64,000 bases of DNA from Telluria mixta (GTDB lineage Bacteria; Pseudomonadota; Gammaproteobacteria; Burkholderiales; Burkholderiaceae_D): positions 6,324,001 to 6,388,000 of the forward strand of contig NZ_CP119520.1 in assembly GCF_029223865.1 (NCBI RefSeq). Direction: 5' to 3'. Of the stretch, positions 1-9,200 are shown in pieces; positions within the stretch are counted from its first letter, which is position 1; the number at the start of each line of letters is the position of its first letter. The notes under the pieces were generated by a model. It searched no databases. It saw nothing but the letters and a program-made list of their open reading frames with translations, and was not told where the DNA came from. The translations under genes and the position numbers were made by a program.

Positions 1-377
1 ACGGGCTGGAAGCCGGCCGTCATCGGCTGGCCGCCGCGCCCGTTGACGAGGCTGAACTCGGTGCGCATCTCGGTATCCCACCAATGCGTCGCGCGGCCCC
101 AGTTGTAGACGGCGGCCATGCCGGCCGGGATCGAATCGTGATGCCAGCCCCGCGCCCCACCCAGCACCAGCACGTGCTTGGGCGAAGGGGAACGCATCCC
201 GGGCGGCACCGGGGATGCCGGTGCGGCGCCGGGCGGCGGCGGCGTGACGGCAATGGGACCCGCGTTGGCGGGCGGTCCGGCCCAGGTGCCCTTGAACACG
301 GCTTGCGCGGACGCGCCGCCCATCGTCGTTGCCAGGACGAGCGCGGCCAGCGCGCCGGCGCGAATCAGGGAGTGCAT
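1..377 (-). CDS. ThuA-domain secreted protein (3' end cut off by window edge)
   Basis: The reading frame starts at ATG (377-375) and runs off the left edge, so only the first ~125 residues are visible. An N-terminal signal peptide (Leu/Ala-rich, ending near ASAQA, residue ~25) is followed by a Pro-rich linker. Next comes KHVLVLGGARGWHHDSIPAG, the first beta strand and loop typical of ThuA (trehalose-utilisation-type, glutamine-amidotransferase-like fold) domains. WWDTEMRTEFSLVN also fits that family. The ATG lies one base after the TGA of the aldo/keto reductase, so the two are probably co-transcribed and translationally coupled. ThuA proteins are linked to sugar or sugar-acid metabolism; the substrate here is unknown. 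Confidence 0.7.
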   Translation of the reverse strand, partial: MHSLIRAGALAALVLATTMGGASAQAVFKGTWAGPPANAGPIAVTPPPPGAAPASPVPPGMRSPSPKHVLVLGGARGWHHDSIPAGMAAVYNWGRATHWWDTEMRTEFSLVNGRGGQPMTAGFQP

Positions 378-378
378 A

Positions 379-1362
379 TCAGTACGGACCGCGGATGAAG
401 TCGCGCACGTGGGCGCGGTAGACGCCGGCGAGTTTCTCGTGGAGGTCTGCCGCCAGCGGCTGCACTGCCGCAGCGTCCACGTTGGCCTGCACCTGCTCCG
501 GGCGGCTCGCGCCCGGAATCACCACCGACACCTGAGGGTGGTCGAGGATCCAGCGCAGGGCCATCTGCGCCATCGTCATCCCGGCAGGCACCAGCGCCGC
601 GACCTGCTCGGTAGCAGTGATGCCCCGCTCCAGTTCCAGTCCCGCGAACGTCTCGCCCACGTTGAACATCGCGCCATCGCGGTTGAAATTGCGGTGATCG
701 TCGTCGCGGAACGTCGTCGCCCGCGTGATCTTCCCGCCCAGCAGGCCGCTCGCGAGCGGCAGGCGCACGATGATGCCGACCTTCTTGTCCGCCGCGCGCG
801 GGAACAGTTCCTCGGCCGGCTTCTGGCGGAAGATGTTGAAGATCACCTGCAGCGACGTCAGGCCGTCCTGCGCCAGGCAGATCAGGCCCTCTTCGACGGA
901 TTCCACGCTGGCACCCCAGCGCTTGATCAAGCCTTCCTGCTGCAGCTCGCGCAGCCAGTCGAACACGTGGCCCTGGCGCATCACGTCGGTCGGCACGCAA
1001 TGCAGCTGCGTGAGGTCCAGCGAGTCCACCTGCAGGCGCTCCAGCGAACGCTGCGTCGCTTCGCGCAGCGACTCGCGCGTGTAGCCGTCCGGGTAAATAC
1101 CGGCCCGGCCCAGCTTCGTCGCCACGACGATATCGCTATCATTCCGGCCCGCGAGGAAGCGGCCGATCGAGCGCTCGCTGGCGCCGTCGCCGTAGACGTC
1201 GGCCGTGTCGATGAAGCGCACGCCGGCGTCGATGGCCGTCTGCAGCGTCTGCTGCGCGATGTCGTCGTTCCAGTCGTTGCTCCAGCCGCCGCCCAGCTGC
1301 CAGCAGCCCAGGCCGATCTCGGGTACGGTCAGGCCATCGGGGCCCAGTTCTCGTCGTTGCAT
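379..1362 (-). CDS. aldo/keto reductase
   Basis: A 327-residue NADPH-dependent oxidoreductase of the aldo/keto reductase superfamily (TIM barrel). The catalytic tetrad is visible: Asp52 and Tyr57 in FIDTADVYGDG, Lys83 in VVATKLGR and His121 in LTQLHCVP. The C-terminal VSVVIPGASRPEQVQAN is the usual cofactor-phosphate binding region. The start is ATG with GAGGAA upstream. It leads a two-gene unit with the ThuA-domain gene. Relatives act on sugars, aldehydes and ketones; the substrate cannot be told from sequence. Confidence 0.9.
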   Translation of the reverse strand: MQRRELGPDGLTVPEIGLGCWQLGGGWSNDWNDDIAQQTLQTAIDAGVRFIDTADVYGDGASERSIGRFLAGRNDSDIVVATKLGRAGIYPDGYTRESLREATQRSLERLQVDSLDLTQLHCVPTDVMRQGHVFDWLRELQQEGLIKRWGASVESVEEGLICLAQDGLTSLQVIFNIFRQKPAEELFPRAADKKVGIIVRLPLASGLLGGKITRATTFRDDDHRNFNRDGAMFNVGETFAGLELERGITATEQVAALVPAGMTMAQMALRWILDHPQVSVVIPGASRPEQVQANVDAAAVQPLAADLHEKLAGVYRAHVRDFIRGPY

Positions 1363-1398
1363 CGTCTTCCTCGATTGTCGTTGTTGGGGACCGCTACT

Positions 1399-2292
1399 CT
1401 ACACCGGTACGGGCGGTTCCGCATCGGCGGGACGGCGGCGCGCGGCCAGGCTCGCGCTCGTCGCGGCGCCGATCGACGACGCGACGATGAGCGCGATCGC
1501 GAGCCATTGCGACACGTCGAGATGCTCGCCCAGCAGCACGAGCCCCATCAGCGCACCGATGGCCGGTTCCGCGCTGAGCAGGGTGCTGAACGTGTTAGCC
1601 GGAAGGCGGCGCAGCGCGATCATCTCGAGCGAGTACGGGATCGCGCTGGACAGCACGGCGACGGCCACGCCGAACAGCAGCACGGACGGTTCCAGCAGCG
1701 CCGCGCCCGCATGCGCGATGCCGACCGGGGCCGCGATCAGCGCGCCCAGCACCGTGCCCCAGCTCGAGGCGGCGGCACCGTACGCGGCGCTGGCGCGCTT
1801 GCCGGCAAGGATGTACACGGCCCAGCAGGCGCCCGCGATGAGCGCGAACGCGATCCCGCGCCAGTCGACGGCCGGCGCATCGCCGCGCAGCGGCAGCAGC
1901 AGCGCGAGGCCCACGCACGCGACCGCGATCCAGACGAAATCCAGGCGCCGGCGCGACGTCGCCACGGCCACGACGAGGGGCCCGGTGAACTCGACGGCGA
2001 TGGCGATCCCCAGCGGGACGTAGGCCAGCGCCGTATAAAAACTGAGGTTCATGGCACCCAGCGACAGGCCGTATTGCAGCAGCGCGCGCCCGTCGCCGCG
2101 CAGGCCGATGCGCCATGGGCGGAACACGACGGCGAGGATCACGGCAGCAAAGGTCAGGCGCATCGCGGTGGCGCCGGCCGCGCCGACGACGGGAAACAGG
2201 TGTTTGGCGAGCGACGCGCCCGTCGTCAGCGAGACGAGGGACATCAGGAGGGCTGCGTAGGGAAGAACGGACGAACGCGTGGAAGAGGACAT
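1399..2292 (-). CDS. EamA-family (RhtA-like) inner-membrane exporter
   Basis: About 297 residues with ten hydrophobic segments forming two EamA repeats, as in the drug/metabolite transporter superfamily. The order and spacing resemble RhtA-type amino acid (threonine/homoserine) exporters: an N-terminal [20 protein letters not shown] helix and a conserved [17 protein letters not shown] motif in the second repeat. The frame stays open upstream to 2430, but that extension (Arg-rich, not membrane-like) is unlikely to be coding. The MSSSTRSS start at 2292 places the first helix right after a short cytoplasmic tail. The substrate is inferred only by family. Confidence 0.82.
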   Translation of the reverse strand: MSSSTRSSVLPYAALLMSLVSLTTGASLAKHLFPVVGAAGATAMRLTFAAVILAVVFRPWRIGLRGDGRALLQYGLSLGAMNLSFYTALAYVPLGIAIAVEFTGPLVVAVATSRRRLDFVWIAVACVGLALLLPLRGDAPAVDWRGIAFALIAGACWAVYILAGKRASAAYGAAASSWGTVLGALIAAPVGIAHAGAALLEPSVLLFGVAVAVLSSAIPYSLEMIALRRLPANTFSTLLSAEPAIGALMGLVLLGEHLDVSQWLAIALIVASSIGAATSASLAARRRPADAEPPVPV

Positions 2293-2473
2293 CGAAAAGC
2301 GGCGTGAAGCGAAACATGCAACGATATCATCAAACCGAGCCCGTCCGTCGGCGCTACGATGGGACCGGTTCCGGTAACGCTCTTTTTCCGGAACATGAAC
2401 ACCTGTAACAGCCTGTAAAACAACAGGCACGCGCCAGCGAAATCTTTATAGTTGGCAGGTGAGGAGAACCGCC

Positions 2474-2881
2474 ATGATCAAGCTCGCTATTATCGTTTCC
2501 TGCGCCGCCGCCCTGACCGGTTGCGCCACCTATTACCCGGCGCCGGCCAACTATGGCACGCGCGCCTATTCGCAACCCGACCCCAACGGCTGGCAGGTCG
2601 TGTCCGTGACGCCGGTGGCGCCCGGCACCGGCGCCGCCGCCGCCGCGTCCGGCGACGCCGGCCGCGTGACCTATTCGCCGGCCCCGGCCACCGTCGTCAC
2701 CCAGCCGGTGTACGTCGCGCCGCCGGTGTATGCGCCCGCGCCGATCTACGCGCCGGCACCCGTCTATGCCGACCCGCTGTGGTATCCGCCGATCTCGATC
2801 GGCCTCGGCTTCAGCTGGAGCCACTGGAGCGGCGGCCATCGCGGCGGCTGGGGCCATCGCGGCGGGTGGCGTCACCGCTGA
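2474..2881 (+). CDS. small Pro/Tyr/Gly-rich lipoprotein
   Basis: A 135-residue predicted lipoprotein. MIKLAIIVSCAAALTGC ends in a lipobox (LTGC), so Cys17 would be lipidated. The mature protein is Tyr/Pro/Ala-rich with YAPAP repeats and a Gly/His/Trp/Arg-rich C-terminus (HRGGWGHRGG). The start at 2474 was chosen for the GAGGAG Shine-Dalgarno 7 bases upstream and because it begins a clean lipoprotein signal. It resembles the low-complexity periplasmic lipoproteins common in Burkholderiales; no function is known. It is transcribed alone, divergent from the EamA gene, with its own terminator. Confidence 0.75.
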   Translation: MIKLAIIVSCAAALTGCATYYPAPANYGTRAYSQPDPNGWQVVSVTPVAPGTGAAAAASGDAGRVTYSPAPATVVTQPVYVAPPVYAPAPIYAPAPVYADPLWYPPISIGLGFSWSHWSGGHRGGWGHRGGWRHR

Positions 2882-2903
2882 CCCGCGCCGGTCGGTTCTT
2901 GAA

Positions 2904-2932
2904 AAGGCTGCGCTTCGGCGCGGCCTTTTTTT
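2904..2932 (+). terminator. Rho-independent terminator after the lipoprotein gene
   Basis: A GC stem, GGCTGCGC / GCGCGGCC with one G-T pair, closes a stable TTCG tetraloop and is followed by seven T residues. It lies about 20 bases after the lipoprotein stop codon. Confidence 0.85.
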
Positions 2933-3011
2933 CGCCTGTACCCCTCCTCCCTGACGCTTTCCTTACGCATTTGCATGAATGACGCATGTTGCATCGCGTC
3001 ACATCAATCGA

Positions 3012-3040
3012 TTGCTGTTGTCTGATTGCCATTCTACAAT
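3012..3040 (+). promoter_or_regulatory. sigma70-type promoter upstream of livK
   Basis: TTGCTG (3012-3017), a 17-base spacer and TACAAT (3035-3040) match the -35/-10 consensus well. They sit about 70 bases upstream of the livK start, leaving a leader of roughly 65 bases. Confidence 0.6.
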
Positions 3041-3112
3041 CGGCCCACGATGGGCCCGGCAATGGTCCGCGGCGCCCCAGCGTAAAACGAGAATACGACT
3101 ACGGAGACGTCA

Positions 3113-4270
3113 ATGAATTTCAAGATGAAAGCATTGGTTGCAGGGGTAGTTCTGGGTTTTTCAATGTCCGGCATGGCGGCCGAGCCGATCAAGATCGGCG
3201 TGTCCGGCCCGTTCACGGGCGGGTCGGCGCCGATGGGCGTGTCGATGCGCGACGGCGTCCGTCTCGCCGTCAGTGAAATCAATGCCAAGGGCGGCGTGCT
3301 GGGCCGCAAGATCGAACTGGTCGAACGCGACGACGAAGCGAAGAACGAGCGCGGCGTGCAGGTCGCGCAGGAACTGATCAACAAGGAGCGCGTCGTCGCC
3401 ACCGTCGGCTACATCAACACGGGCGTCGCCCTCGCCTCGCAGCGCTTCTACCAGCAGGCGAAGATCCCCGTGATGAACAACGTGGCCACCGGCTCCATCG
3501 TCACGAAGCAGTTCGCGAACCAGCCGGAGAACTACATCTTCCGCAACTCCGCGAACGACACCATCCAGTCGGCGATGATCGTCGAGGAAGCGATCGGGCG
3601 CCGCGGCTTCAAGAAGCCCGCGATCCTCGCCGATTCCACCAACTACGGCCAGCTGGGCCGCGAAGACCTCGAGAAGGTGCTCGACAAGAAGGGCGTGAAG
3701 CCGGTCGTCGTCGAGAAGTACAACATCGGCGACGTCGACATGACGGCGCAGCTGCTGCGCGCCAAGCAGGCCGGCGCCGACGTCGTCCTCACGTACGGCA
3801 TCGGTCCCGAGCTGGCGCAGATCGCCAACGGCATGCAGAAGCTGGGCTGGAAGGTGCCCATCGTCGGCAGCTGGACGCTCGCGATGGCCAACTTCATCGA
3901 CAACGCGGGCAAGAACGGCGACGGCACCCGCATGCCGCAGACCTTCATCCAGAACCCGGACACGCCGAAGCGCAAGGCCTTCATCGACGCCTACGTCAAG
4001 GCCTACAACCCGCCGGGCGGCCGCATGCCGTCCGCCGTGTCGGCCGCGCAGGGTTACGACTCCGTGTACCTGCTGGCCGCCGCGATCCAGCAGGCGGGCA
4101 GCACGGAAGGGCCGAAGATCGCCGCCGCGCTGGAAGACCTCAAGACGCCGGTCGAAGGCGTCGTCACCACCTACAACAAGCCGTACACGCATACGGACCA
4201 CGAGGCCATCAACTTCGAGAACACCAAGTTCGGCGAAGTGAAGGACGGGCGGGTCGTGCAGGCCAAGTAA
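3113..4270 (+). CDS. livK: branched-chain amino acid ABC transporter substrate-binding protein
   Basis: A 385-residue periplasmic binding protein. A Sec signal peptide (MNFKMKALVAGVVLGFSMSG, cleavage near MAA-EP) precedes a type I periplasmic-binding fold starting EPIKIGVSGPFTGGSAPMG, the classic LivJ/LivK/AmiC opening. GGVLGRKIELVERDDEAKN and VSAAQGYDSVYLL are further family landmarks. GGAGAC precedes the ATG. It heads the liv operon (permease H, permease-ATPase fusion M-G, ATPase F). In this large family the ligand may be Leu/Ile/Val, an amide, urea or an aromatic, so the branched-chain label is by homology. Confidence 0.92.
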   Translation: MNFKMKALVAGVVLGFSMSGMAAEPIKIGVSGPFTGGSAPMGVSMRDGVRLAVSEINAKGGVLGRKIELVERDDEAKNERGVQVAQELINKERVVATVGYINTGVALASQRFYQQAKIPVMNNVATGSIVTKQFANQPENYIFRNSANDTIQSAMIVEEAIGRRGFKKPAILADSTNYGQLGREDLEKVLDKKGVKPVVVEKYNIGDVDMTAQLLRAKQAGADVVLTYGIGPELAQIANGMQKLGWKVPIVGSWTLAMANFIDNAGKNGDGTRMPQTFIQNPDTPKRKAFIDAYVKAYNPPGGRMPSAVSAAQGYDSVYLLAAAIQQAGSTEGPKIAAALEDLKTPVEGVVTTYNKPYTHTDHEAINFENTKFGEVKDGRVVQAK

Positions 4271-4278
4271 CGTAACAG

Positions 4279-4404
4279 GTCGTTCCCGCGGAAGCGGGAA
4301 CCCATACTGACGAACCGGATCCCGTATCCCGGACATTCCCCGGTGTGACCGAGGTCCGGCTTCGACACTTCAGCATGGGTTCCCGCCTGCGCGGGAACGA
4401 CGAG
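4279..4404. repeat. inverted pair of REP-like palindromes between livK and livH
   Basis: Two copies of a short imperfect palindrome face each other. Left copy 4279-4308 contains GTCGTTCCCGCGGAAGCGGG then AACCCA. Right copy 4374-4404 contains TGGGTTCCCGC then GCGGGAACGAC. Each half can fold as a hairpin and the two copies can pair. The arrangement resembles a BIME (paired REP sequences). A related pair lies at 21906-21993. Its position inside an operon could tune livK mRNA stability relative to the downstream genes, as REP hairpins do elsewhere. Confidence 0.7.
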
Positions 4405-4434
4405 CTCTATCCACGTGCCGCCCCTGGAGGAACC

Positions 4435-5325
4435 ATGGAGATCCTGCTCCAACTCGTCGTGTCCGGCATCGCGCTCGGCATGATCTATGCCGTCATCGCG
4501 TTCGGCTACCAGCTCACCTTCGCCACGTCCGGCACCCTCAACTTCGGCCAGGGCGAGGCGCTGATGCTCGGCGCCCTCGTCGGCCTGTCGCTCGTCGGCA
4601 CCATCCACGGCGGACCTTACCTCGGCTACTGGCTGATGATTCCGATCGTCGTCGCGTTCGGCGCGCTGCAGGGCGTGTTCGTCGAATGGATCGCCGTGCG
4701 GCCCGCTATCCGCATCAAGTCCGAATTCGGCTGGATCATGTCGACTATCGCCCTCGCCATCATCTTCAAGAACGTCGCCGAGAACATCTGGGGCAAGGAC
4801 GTGCTGCCCTTCCCCTCGCCCCTGTCGTCCGAACCGTTCACCGTGCTGGGCGCAAACGTGCAGCCGATGCAGGTGGCCGTGATCGTCGGCGCGCTCGCCA
4901 TCATGTTCGCCGTCGAGATCTTCAACCGCAAGTCCATCTACGGCAAGGCCGTCGTCGCCACCGCGAACGACCGCGACGCCGCGGGCCTCATGGGCATCAA
5001 CACAGGCATGGTCATCACGTTCTCGTACGCGCTGTCGTCCGCGACGGCCGCCTTCGCGGGCGCCCTCATCGCGCCGCTGACGCTCACCAGCGCCACGATG
5101 GGCGCATCGCTGGGCCTGAAGGCGTTCGCCGTCGCGATCATCGGCGGGCTGACGTCGGGCATGGGTGCCATCGTCGGCGGCATCATCCTCGGCATCGCGG
5201 AGACGGCGACCGGCTTCTACCTGTCGACCGGCTACAAGGAAGTGCCGGGCCTCGTCCTGCTGCTGCTCGTGCTGGCCGTGAAGCCGTCCGGCCTGTTCGG
5301 CAAGGCCGCCATCAAGAAGGTGTAG
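4435..5325 (+). CDS. livH: branched-chain amino acid ABC transporter permease LivH
   Basis: A 296-residue inner-membrane permease with about eight hydrophobic segments. SGTLNFGQGEALMLGALVG is the conserved LivH signature, and TAAFAGALIAPL and AIIGGLTSGMGAIVGG near the C-terminus form the coupling region. The start at 4435 is set by GGAGG five bases upstream. An open upstream extension would read through the REP-like hairpin and is not credible. The stop is two bases before the livMG start, implying coupling. Confidence 0.92.
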   Translation: MEILLQLVVSGIALGMIYAVIAFGYQLTFATSGTLNFGQGEALMLGALVGLSLVGTIHGGPYLGYWLMIPIVVAFGALQGVFVEWIAVRPAIRIKSEFGWIMSTIALAIIFKNVAENIWGKDVLPFPSPLSSEPFTVLGANVQPMQVAVIVGALAIMFAVEIFNRKSIYGKAVVATANDRDAAGLMGINTGMVITFSYALSSATAAFAGALIAPLTLTSATMGASLGLKAFAVAIIGGLTSGMGAIVGGIILGIAETATGFYLSTGYKEVPGLVLLLLVLAVKPSGLFGKAAIKKV

Positions 5326-5327
5326 CC

Positions 5328-7274
5328 ATGAACAAGTTCATCGCCGGGGCGGCCGTCGCAGGCATCGCGCTGCTGGCCGCGTTCCCCGTGCTGGTCGCGA
5401 ACCCGTATTACATCCACCTCGTCGAGACGATCCTGATCTACGCGATCCTGCTGTTCGGCCTCGACATCGTCGTCGGCTACACGGGCCAGGTGTCGCTGGG
5501 CCACGCCGGCCTGTTCGGCGTGGGCTCGTACGTGACCGGCGTGCTCGTGATGAAGCTGGGCGCCGCGTGGTGGCTCACGCTCCCCGCCAGCATCGCGGGC
5601 GCCGCGCTGTTCGGCGCCATCCTCGCCCTGCCCGCGCTGCGCGTGACGGGGCCGTATCTCGCGATGGTGACGCTGGCCTTCGGTACCATCGTGCAGATCC
5701 TCATCAACGAGATGACCTTCCTCACCGAAGGTCCGATGGGCATCATGCTGACGAAGCCCAGCGTCGCCGGCCACGAACTGACGGAAGTCGAGTACTACTA
5801 TGCCGTCGCCGCGCTGATGATCGTGTCGCTGCTGCTCGTGCACCGGCTGCTGAAATCGCACATCGGCCGCGCGTTCGAGGCACTGCGCGACAGTCCCATC
5901 GCGTCGGACTGCATGGGCGTGTCCGTCTACCGTTATAAAGTCTATGCGTTCGTGATCAGCGCCGGCTTCGCGGGTCTCGCCGGCAGCCTGTATGCCTACT
6001 CCGAGCAGTACATCTCGCCCAACACGTACAACTTCGAGCTGACGATCCTGTTCCTGCTGGCGGTGATCATGGGCGGCCGCAAGACGAGAAGCGGCGCGCT
6101 GATCGGCGCCGTCATCGTCGTGATGCTGCCCAGCCTCCTCTCCGACATCGACCTGTTCCGCCGCATCGCCGTCGGCGCCGCGATCCTCGCCGTCGTCGTG
6201 GCCGGCCTGCTGCTGGCGCGCCGCAAGACGACCGTGCGCCGCATCGCCGTGCCCGTCGTGGCCACGCTGGCGCTGGCCGTCGTCTCGTACAAGCTGCAAA
6301 GCATGGTCGACTGGCGCCTGACGATCTTCGGCCTCATGACGCTGTTCGTCGTCTACTACCTGCAGGAGGGCATCGTGGGCTTCCTGCGCGACCTGCTCGG
6401 GCGCGGCCGCACACATGCGCGCGCGCTGGCGGACCATGGCGGCGATCCGTTCGCCGGCGTGCCGCAAGGGGAAGGCGCGAGCGGCGACCTGCTGAAAGTC
6501 GACCAGGTGCTGATGCAGTTCGGCGGCCTGAAGGCGCTGAACCAGGTCGACCTGACCGTCGCGCGCGGCACCGTGCACGGCCTGATCGGCCCGAACGGTT
6601 CCGGCAAGAGCACGATGATGAACGTCCTCACCGGCATTTATAAACCGACGGCCGGCCAGGTGTTCTTTGCCGGCGGCGGCATCACGGGCCGCACGCCGGC
6701 GCAGATCGCGCTGGGCGGCATCGCGCGGACGTTCCAGAACGTGCAGCTGTTCGGCGAGATGACGGCGACGGAAAACATCCTCGTCGGCCTGCACCACAGC
6801 TTCCGCTCGAACGTGTTCGACGCCATGCTGCACACGCCGCGCCGCCGGCGCGAGGAACTGGCGGCGCGCGCGCGGGCGGCCGCGATCCTGCAGTTCGTCG
6901 GCCTCGCCGACCTCGCGGACGAGGAAGCCCGCAACCTCCCCTACGGCAAGCAGCGCCTGCTGGAGATCGGCCGCGCACTGGCGCTCGACCCGCGCCTGCT
7001 TCTGCTGGACGAACCGGCCGCGGGCCTGACGGCGCCGGACATCCGCGAGCTGATGGCCATCATCCGCAAGATCCGCGACCACGGCATCACCATCGTCCTT
7101 ATCGAACACCACATGGACGTCGTGATGGCGATCTCGGACACCGTCACCGTGCTGGATTTCGGCCAGAAGATCGCCGAAGGCACGCCGGCACGCGTGCAGT
7201 CCGATCCGCGCGTGATCGAAGCCTACCTGGGCGGCGCGGGCGAACCGGCCGCATCCACCACTGCCGCCGTCTGA
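5328..7274 (+). CDS. LivM-LivG fusion: ABC permease plus ATP-binding protein
   Basis: A single 648-residue polypeptide. Residues ~1-300 form a LivM-type permease (VVGYTGQVSLGHAGLFGVGS is the LivM signature), followed by extra hydrophobic segments to ~355. After a linker, residues ~385-640 form a LivG-type ATPase: Walker A GPNGSGKST, Q-loop FQNVQLF, degenerate signature NLPYGKQRLLEIGRAL, Walker B LLLLDEPAAGL, H-loop IEHHMDVVM. In E. coli these are two proteins. The frame is continuous with no internal stop, so this is a real fusion, and such fusions are known in betaproteobacteria. It pairs with LivH and LivF. Confidence 0.9.
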   Translation: MNKFIAGAAVAGIALLAAFPVLVANPYYIHLVETILIYAILLFGLDIVVGYTGQVSLGHAGLFGVGSYVTGVLVMKLGAAWWLTLPASIAGAALFGAILALPALRVTGPYLAMVTLAFGTIVQILINEMTFLTEGPMGIMLTKPSVAGHELTEVEYYYAVAALMIVSLLLVHRLLKSHIGRAFEALRDSPIASDCMGVSVYRYKVYAFVISAGFAGLAGSLYAYSEQYISPNTYNFELTILFLLAVIMGGRKTRSGALIGAVIVVMLPSLLSDIDLFRRIAVGAAILAVVVAGLLLARRKTTVRRIAVPVVATLALAVVSYKLQSMVDWRLTIFGLMTLFVVYYLQEGIVGFLRDLLGRGRTHARALADHGGDPFAGVPQGEGASGDLLKVDQVLMQFGGLKALNQVDLTVARGTVHGLIGPNGSGKSTMMNVLTGIYKPTAGQVFFAGGGITGRTPAQIALGGIARTFQNVQLFGEMTATENILVGLHHSFRSNVFDAMLHTPRRRREELAARARAAAILQFVGLADLADEEARNLPYGKQRLLEIGRALALDPRLLLLDEPAAGLTAPDIRELMAIIRKIRDHGITIVLIEHHMDVVMAISDTVTVLDFGQKIAEGTPARVQSDPRVIEAYLGGAGEPAASTTAAV

Positions 7275-7283
7275 GGAGACCGC

Positions 7284-8006
7284 ATGCTCATCATCGACAA
7301 CCTGCACGCGGCCTATGGCAAGGTCGAAGTGCTGCACGGGATCTCGCTGGAAGTCCCGAAGGGCAAGCTCGTCACCCTGATCGGTTCCAACGGCGCCGGC
7401 AAGACGACGACCATGCGCGCCATCTCCGGCATGATCAAGCCGCGCGGCGGCAAGGTGCTGCTGGCCGGCCGCGACATCACCGGCATGGATTCGCACCGCA
7501 TCGCGCGCGCGGGCCTCGCCCATTCGCCCGAAGGCCGGCGCGTGTTCGCGACGATGACCGTCACGGACAACCTGCTGCTGGGCGCCTTCCCGAGATTCAC
7601 CCGCTCACGGCCGAAGGGCGACGTGCAGCACGACCTGGAACGGGCACTGGAACTGTTCCCGCGCCTGAAGGAACGCCGCACACAGCTGGCCGGCACCTTG
7701 TCCGGCGGCGAGCAGCAGATGCTCGCCATGGCGCGCGCCGTCATGATGAATCCGGACGTCGTGTTGCTGGACGAACCGTCGATGGGCCTCGCGCCCATCC
7801 TCGTCGACGAAGTCTTCCGCATCATCGCACGGCTGAAGACGGAAGGCGTGACGATGCTGCTCGTCGAACAGTTCGCGCAGGCCGCGCTGAACGTGGCCGA
7901 TTACGGCTATGTGCTGGAGAACGGCAGCATCGCCGTGCACGGCCCCGCAACGAGCCTGAAGAACGATCCGAAGGTCGTCGCGGCCTACCTGGGCGGCGCC
8001 CACTGA
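7284..8006 (+). CDS. livF: branched-chain amino acid ABC transporter ATP-binding protein LivF
   Basis: A 240-residue cytoplasmic ATPase with Walker A GSNGAGKTT, signature LSGGEQQML, Walker B VVLLDEPSMGLAP and H-loop LVEQFAQAA. The SPEGRRVFATMTVTDNL segment is diagnostic of LivF. GAGGAG precedes the ATG, nine bases after livMG. Its last 22 bases overlap the 3' end of the convergent aminotransferase gene. Confidence 0.93.
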   Translation: MLIIDNLHAAYGKVEVLHGISLEVPKGKLVTLIGSNGAGKTTTMRAISGMIKPRGGKVLLAGRDITGMDSHRIARAGLAHSPEGRRVFATMTVTDNLLLGAFPRFTRSRPKGDVQHDLERALELFPRLKERRTQLAGTLSGGEQQMLAMARAVMMNPDVVLLDEPSMGLAPILVDEVFRIIARLKTEGVTMLLVEQFAQAALNVADYGYVLENGSIAVHGPATSLKNDPKVVAAYLGGAH

Positions 8007-9151
8007 CGGATCGCGGCCGCCAGCGCATCGAGGTCTTCCGGGCCGTTGTACAGGTGCGGCGTCACCCGCACGATCTCGGTGCCGCCGAATTTGCGGATGA
8101 CGGTGAAGATGCGGTGTTCGTCCATCAGCCGCCGCACGATCTCCGCGGCCGGGATGCCGTCGATGCCGAACGCGCCCAGTGCGCCGTGCAGGCGCGGATC
8201 GCGCGGCGTGTAGACGCGCACGCCCGGAAGATCGCGCACCTGGTCCATCCAGCGGCGCGCGAGCCAGCGCAGGCGGGCTTCCTTGTTGCGTGAGCCGATC
8301 GCCGCGTGGAACGCCAGCGCATCCTCGATCGCCATGATCGGCGCCGGGGGCACGGTACCGAACGCGCCCAGCTTGTCGATGTCGGTGCGGGCGAACGTCA
8401 CGTCGCCGTACAGCGGCGCGATGTCGGCAATCCGTTCGCGCGCGATGTACAGCAACCCCGTTCCCAGCGGCGCGCCGACCCATTTGTGCAGGTTGAACGC
8501 GGCGAACGGCGTGCCCAGTTGCGGGATCCTGTAGTCCAGCTGCGCGAGCGCGTGGGCGCCGTCGACGATGGGGTCGATGCCACGCGCGCGGGCCAGCGCG
8601 GCCAGGCGCGCGACCGGCATGATGCGGCCCGTACGGTGCACGATGTGCGTGATCAGCAGCACGCGGGTGCGTGGCGTGATCGCGTCCGCGTACAGCGCTG
8701 CGATCGCATCTTCGTCTTCCAGGTCGTGGGGCACGTCGACCTCGATGACGCTCAGGCCCTTGCGCTCCGCGACCATGCGGACGATGTCGTGGCTGAAGTC
8801 ATAGTCGTGGCGCGCCATCAGGATCGCGTCGCCCGGTTCGAACGGATAACCCTGGAACACGATGTTCAACGACTCGACGGCGCTGCGCGTGATCAGGAGC
8901 TCATCGTGCGCGACGCCGGTGAAGTCGGCGAGGAGCGCCTTCACGTGCGCGAGGCGCGCGGCCCAGCGCTTGCGCAGGAAGAACGCGTTCTCGGCGTCGA
9001 CCTCGTCCTGGTAGCGCTTCAGTGCAGCGCGTACCGGATCGGCGGGCATGCCGAAATACCCGTTTTCCAGGTTGATGAAGTCGGGCGACCGCGTGTACTG
9101 GGCGCGGATCGTGGACCAGTACGATTCGTCGTCGGGGCGGATGTCGGGCAA
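7985..9151 (-). CDS. class V aminotransferase (PLP-dependent, isopenicillin-N-epimerase-like)
   Basis: About 388 residues of the fold-type I, class V family. INLENGYFGMPADPVRAAL and ITRSAVESLNIVFQG form the N-terminal and cofactor-phosphate regions. IVDGAHALAQLD carries the cofactor-binding Asp. The PLP lysine is in FNLHKWVGAPLGTG. This spacing is seen in the isopenicillin-N-epimerase/NifS-like group rather than in phosphoserine aminotransferases. No ATG fits; TTG at 9151 has AGGAG six bases upstream and is the best start (another TTG is at 9178). It is convergent with livF. The substrate is unknown. Confidence 0.85.
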   Translation of the reverse strand: MPDIRPDDESYWSTIRAQYTRSPDFINLENGYFGMPADPVRAALKRYQDEVDAENAFFLRKRWAARLAHVKALLADFTGVAHDELLITRSAVESLNIVFQGYPFEPGDAILMARHDYDFSHDIVRMVAERKGLSVIEVDVPHDLEDEDAIAALYADAITPRTRVLLITHIVHRTGRIMPVARLAALARARGIDPIVDGAHALAQLDYRIPQLGTPFAAFNLHKWVGAPLGTGLLYIARERIADIAPLYGDVTFARTDIDKLGAFGTVPPAPIMAIEDALAFHAAIGSRNKEARLRWLARRWMDQVRDLPGVRVYTPRDPRLHGALGAFGIDGIPAAEIVRRLMDEHRIFTVIRKFGGTEIVRVTPHLYNGPEDLDALAAAIRQWAPPR

Positions 9152-9200
9152 GGCGGGCTCCTGTCGGCTGTGGCGCAACCGACATCATAGCCCGCCGCGC

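Noticed and set aside
178..2307. A 709-codon plus-strand open frame at the left edge
   Set aside because: It is antisense to the aldo/keto reductase and EamA genes, with Arg-rich low-complexity translation.
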